Positions 7,284 to 9,664 of a DNA stretch of 9,664 nt are shown in pieces. The translations under genes and the position numbers were made by a program. A model generated the notes under the pieces. It was not told where the DNA came from. It worked only from the letters and a program-made list of their open reading frames with translations, and made no database searches. Source of the stretch: a candidate division CSSED10-310 bacterium (GTDB taxonomy: Bacteria; CSSED10-310; JAFGJC01); contig JAFGJC010000213.1 of assembly GCA_016929305.1 (NCBI GenBank), forward strand, positions 1 to 9,664, given 5' to 3'. Every line of letters starts with the position of its first letter. The first letter of the stretch is position 1.

Positions 7284-8147
7284 ATGAAAACGATGTCACC
7301 GGTTTCCATTCTTATCATCGCATTTAATGAGGAGGAAAATATCCGGCAGGTGCTGGAAAGTGTGATAAAACTGTCCGATGATGTGTTTATTGTAGACTCC
7401 AACAGCACGGATAAAACGCAGGAAATCTGCAAAGAGTATGAATCCCGTGGGGTTAAAATTGTTCAGCACCCATTTGAAAATTACGCCGCGCAACGTAACT
7501 GGGCGCTTCAGAATTTATCATGGCAAAATGAATGGGTTTTCTGGATTGATGCCGATGAATATCTGTCAGACGATCTGGTTCGGGAATTGCGGGAATTGTT
7601 TTCCGGTGGCGAACCGGAATGTGATTTCTATTATGTCAAACGCCGTTTCATCTTCCTCGGAAAATGGCTGAAACATTCTGCCTCCTATCCCACCTGGCTT
7701 ATCAGGCTTTTCCGGATAAAAGACGCTCGGTTCTTCAGACCCATTAATGAACAGGTCATCATCGATGGTAAACCAGGATATCTGAAAACCGACCTGATGC
7801 ATGACGATCGGAAGGGTCTTTCAGCTTGGATTGCAAAGCATAATCGATATTCGAGTATGGAAGCGGTGGAATATATTAAAGTATTGAAAGGTGTCTCTGG
7901 GGATAATGATTTTTTAAAACATGGTTCACGCCCGGATGTAAAACGGCAAAGACGATTGAGACTGTTTATGAAAATGCCGTTCAGACCCCTGATCATGTTC
8001 CTTTATCTCTATGTGTTTAAAAAGGGTTTTCTGGACGGAAGGCCTGGATTTATCTACTGTGTTCTCAAGGGTATCAACCAATTTAATATCAGTTGCAAAA
8101 TACGTGAATACAAACTCCGGGAATCCCAGAAATTAGAAAGTCATTGA
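7284..8147 (+). CDS. Glycosyltransferase family 2, WaaE/KdtX-like group
   Basis: A 287-residue GT-A enzyme. The motifs in order are VSILIIAFNEEENI (7-20), VFIVDSNSTDKT (34-45), NYAAQRNWAL (66-75), and the metal-binding WIDADEY (87-93; Asp89 and Asp91). A later block, DRKGLSAWIAKHNRYSSMEA (175-194), is characteristic of the 'LPS core beta-glucosyltransferase' (WaaE/KdtX-type) group of GT2. The known members add glucose to an inner-core heptose or act in similar exopolysaccharide loci. The C-terminal stretch RPLIMFLYLYVFKKGFLDG (234-252) is hydrophobic and basic and probably rests on or dips into the membrane, as in homologues. Its substrate is inferred only at family level. The start is ATG 7284 with a weak purine stretch (TTGAAAAG); ATG 7293 is possible and would remove three residues. 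It begins 14 bases after the upstream stop. Confidence 0.92.
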   Translation: MKTMSPVSILIIAFNEEENIRQVLESVIKLSDDVFIVDSNSTDKTQEICKEYESRGVKIVQHPFENYAAQRNWALQNLSWQNEWVFWIDADEYLSDDLVRELRELFSGGEPECDFYYVKRRFIFLGKWLKHSASYPTWLIRLFRIKDARFFRPINEQVIIDGKPGYLKTDLMHDDRKGLSAWIAKHNRYSSMEAVEYIKVLKGVSGDNDFLKHGSRPDVKRQRRLRLFMKMPFRPLIMFLYLYVFKKGFLDGRPGFIYCVLKGINQFNISCKIREYKLRESQKLESH

Positions 8148-9559
8148 AACGTTTTATTCGATCAAAAATTTTAAATTTCAAAATTCAGCGTCGTATCTAT
8201 GAAGGAATGCCTCAACCCCTTCGAAACATGATAGCCTGTGTTCCGTTTCACATCGTTGCCGGAAAACATTATCGTGAGGTGATGCGCCGGCAAGCCTATT
8301 TCGATCGTGCCGGCCGGGATGATATTCATGCATATCAGGAGGAACGGTTAAAAAACATCCTCAATTTCGCTGTGGATCATGTCACGGCTTATAAACCCTA
8401 TGCGCGTTCTGTGCGCAGATACAATGCGTTTGATGCACTTAGGGAGTTTCCACCTTTGGAAAAGGAGCATCTGCAGAAAAACCTTAACGCTTATTTGCCC
8501 GACATCTTAAAAGAAATTCCTCACTACGAATGCACCACTGGCGGCACATCCGGCAATCAACTTAAGTTTTATGTCGACAATCATTCGCAATCCGTCGAAA
8601 CGGCATTTATGCACAGACAGTGGAAACGTGTCGGCTATGCACCAAATTGCAAAAAAGCTACGTTTCGTGGAGTAGATTTCTCTGATTTGAGTAGTGGTGT
8701 CTACTGGCAGTCAAATCCCATTTACAATGAACTTCAGTTTTCACCCTATCATATGAGTGATTCAACGATGAATGCATACTGGAACAAACTCTGCCAATAC
8801 AACCCGGCCTTTATTCATGGATATCCGTCAGCAATTTCGCTGCTGGCACGATTTCTAAACAGCAATCATTATGATGTTTCTGTATTGAATATTCGCGCTG
8901 TGCTGCTCGGTTCAGAAAATTTGTTTCCAGATCAAAGAACTCTGATCGAGTCGGTATTTAAAACGAGAGTTTTTTCATGGTATGGCCATAGTGAACGGCT
9001 GATACTTGCGGGCGAATGTGAGGAAACCACTGATTATCATCATTTTCCCGATTATGGTATTCTTGAGTTCCTTGATGATGCGGATCAACCTGTCGATACT
9101 CCCGGGGATTATGGTGAACTCACAGGCACTGGACTTTTAAACTACAGCCTGCCGCTCATTCGCTATAAAACAGGCGACAGAGCTCGTCTTCTGGATTGGA
9201 ATTGCAAATGTGGACGGGCGTTTGACCGTTTCGACAATGTACAAGGCCGCTGGCATCAGGAGATTGTCATCGGCAAGCATGGCGCGAAAATATCGTTGGC
9301 CGCATTGAATGTGCACGGCGATTTTTTTGATCATGTGGTGCGATATCAATACCATCAGAAAAAACCCGGATTACTGACCATAAAAATGATGGTGGATGAC
9401 ATCTATTCATCTGAGGATGATTTTTCGATAAAACAGGCGTATAAACGCAAACTGGGTGATGTCCTGGATATTTCTCTTGAAATTGTGCCGGATATTCCGC
9501 TGACATCGCGGGGGAAGTTCCGAAAATTAGTTCAGGAGATCCCTGATGCCGGGTTATGA
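8144..9559 (+). CDS. CapK/PaaK-like adenylate-forming enzyme (phenylacetate-CoA ligase family)
   Basis: A 471-residue cytoplasmic member of the ANL superfamily, which activates a carboxylate as an acyl-adenylate and then usually passes it to a thiol or other acceptor. Seen: the ATP loop TTGGTSGNQLKF (131-142); HGYPSAISLLARF (225-237); SWYGHSERLILAGEC (278-292), the 'Y-G-x-x-E' adenine-site motif in the form seen in CapK-type proteins; LIRYKTGDRARL (338-349), the 'Y-x-T-G-D' motif with Asp345 for ribose; CKCGRAF (354-360); and SRGKFRKLV (455-463), with Lys458 at the expected catalytic Lys of the C-terminal domain. All main catalytic elements are therefore present. CapK-type relatives are common in capsule and exopolysaccharide loci, where the substrate is mostly undefined. 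The start is TTG 8144, overlapping the previous stop by four bases (TTGA); GAAAG at 8136-8140 is close upstream. ATG 8207 is an alternative but would remove the start of the conserved N-terminal region. It probably prepares an acyl or amino-acyl group for decoration of the sugar chain (inference). Confidence 0.9.
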   Translation: MKRFIRSKILNFKIQRRIYEGMPQPLRNMIACVPFHIVAGKHYREVMRRQAYFDRAGRDDIHAYQEERLKNILNFAVDHVTAYKPYARSVRRYNAFDALREFPPLEKEHLQKNLNAYLPDILKEIPHYECTTGGTSGNQLKFYVDNHSQSVETAFMHRQWKRVGYAPNCKKATFRGVDFSDLSSGVYWQSNPIYNELQFSPYHMSDSTMNAYWNKLCQYNPAFIHGYPSAISLLARFLNSNHYDVSVLNIRAVLLGSENLFPDQRTLIESVFKTRVFSWYGHSERLILAGECEETTDYHHFPDYGILEFLDDADQPVDTPGDYGELTGTGLLNYSLPLIRYKTGDRARLLDWNCKCGRAFDRFDNVQGRWHQEIVIGKHGAKISLAALNVHGDFFDHVVRYQYHQKKPGLLTIKMMVDDIYSSEDDFSIKQAYKRKLGDVLDISLEIVPDIPLTSRGKFRKLVQEIPDAGL

Positions 9560-9593
9560 GCAACGTTGATTTTCAGTACGGAGTAGCGATGAT

Positions 9594-9664
9594 ATGAAGC
9601 AGATCCTTCAAAATTTAAAGACGGGCAAGCTTGACATTGCCGAAATTCCTTGCCCGCAGGCTGG
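9594..9664 (+). CDS. Probable bi-domain oxidoreductase (alcohol dehydrogenase-like + Gfo/Idh/MocA), N-terminal 23 codons
   Basis: Only the first 23 full codons are visible before the right edge. The peptide begins MKQILQNLKTGKLDIAEIPC and continues PQA. This opening (M-K-Q-x-L-Q-N-x-K-T-G-x-L, then 'E-I/V-P-x-P') is how a family of large two-domain proteins starts: an N-terminal zinc-less or zinc-type GroES/alcohol dehydrogenase half followed by a Gfo/Idh/MocA NAD(P)-dependent half. They are frequent in polysaccharide loci and are thought to oxidise or reduce nucleotide sugars, although substrates are generally not established. ATG 9594 has GGAG at 9580-9583, ten bases upstream. The 34-base gap from the CapK-like gene holds no terminator, so it belongs to the same operon. 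With only 23 residues the family call comes from recognition of this short opening and would be settled by the rest of the gene. Confidence 0.7.
   Translation, partial: MKQILQNLKTGKLDIAEIPCPQA

Larger units (their letters stand above)
2..9664 (+). other. Single co-directional polysaccharide biosynthesis operon segment
   Basis: All nine coding segments are on one strand, and the junctions are overlaps of 14, 8, 1 and 8 bases, gaps of 1, 2 and 14 bases, a 4-base overlap and a 34-base gap. There is no stretch over 300 bases without a gene. I looked for GC-rich hairpins followed by T runs and for -35/-10 pairs at the junctions and saw none that I would call, so the promoter and terminator lie beyond the window. 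That the genes form one transcript is inference from spacing. Confidence 0.8.

Noticed and set aside
9560..9593. The 34-base gap before the last gene as a site for a terminator or promoter
   Set aside because: It contains only a GGAG ribosome site and no inverted repeat followed by T, nor a convincing -35/-10 pair.

Overview
The window is a continuous block of extracellular or cell-surface polysaccharide biosynthesis genes, all on the + strand and packed almost without spacing. Nine protein-coding segments fill nearly all of it: the 3' end of a probable glycosyltransferase, a GT9 (heptosyltransferase-type) enzyme, a GT2 enzyme, a Wzy-like polysaccharide polymerase, three GT4 enzymes in a row, a second GT2 enzyme, a CapK/PaaK-like adenylate-forming enzyme, and the first 23 codons of a probable bi-domain oxidoreductase. 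The longest gap between genes is 34 bases. No tRNA, rRNA, CRISPR array, insertion sequence, convincing promoter or terminator was seen.

The organism is most likely a Gram-negative bacterium. A GT9 transferase of the ADP-heptose:LPS type and a Wzy-type polymerase both fit that, and the base composition looks to be in the middle 40s percent GC by eye. The sequence does not let me name a phylum. Codon use and composition look even along the window, so there is no visible sign of a recently inserted piece within it.

Layout: 2-211 glycosyltransferase tail; 198-1301 GT9; 1294-2250 GT2; 2250-3611 polymerase; 3604-4866, 4868-6076 and 6079-7269 GT4; 7284-8147 GT2; 8144-9559 CapK-like; 9594 to the edge, oxidoreductase start. 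Stops and starts overlap or nearly touch at almost every junction (14, 8, 1 and 8 bases of overlap, then 1-, 2- and 14-base gaps, then a 4-base overlap), as expected of one translationally coupled operon whose promoter and end both lie outside the window.

How the genes fit together (inference): the cytoplasmic glycosyltransferases build an oligosaccharide repeat unit on a lipid carrier; a flippase not present here moves it across the inner membrane; and the polymerase joins units on the periplasmic face. The CapK-like ligase and the oxidoreductase next to it probably make or activate an unusual sugar or acyl decoration. Their exact substrates are not known from the sequence. The pairing of these two genes is the part most likely to hide undescribed chemistry; the rest is a recognisable but individually unassigned Wzy-type cluster.
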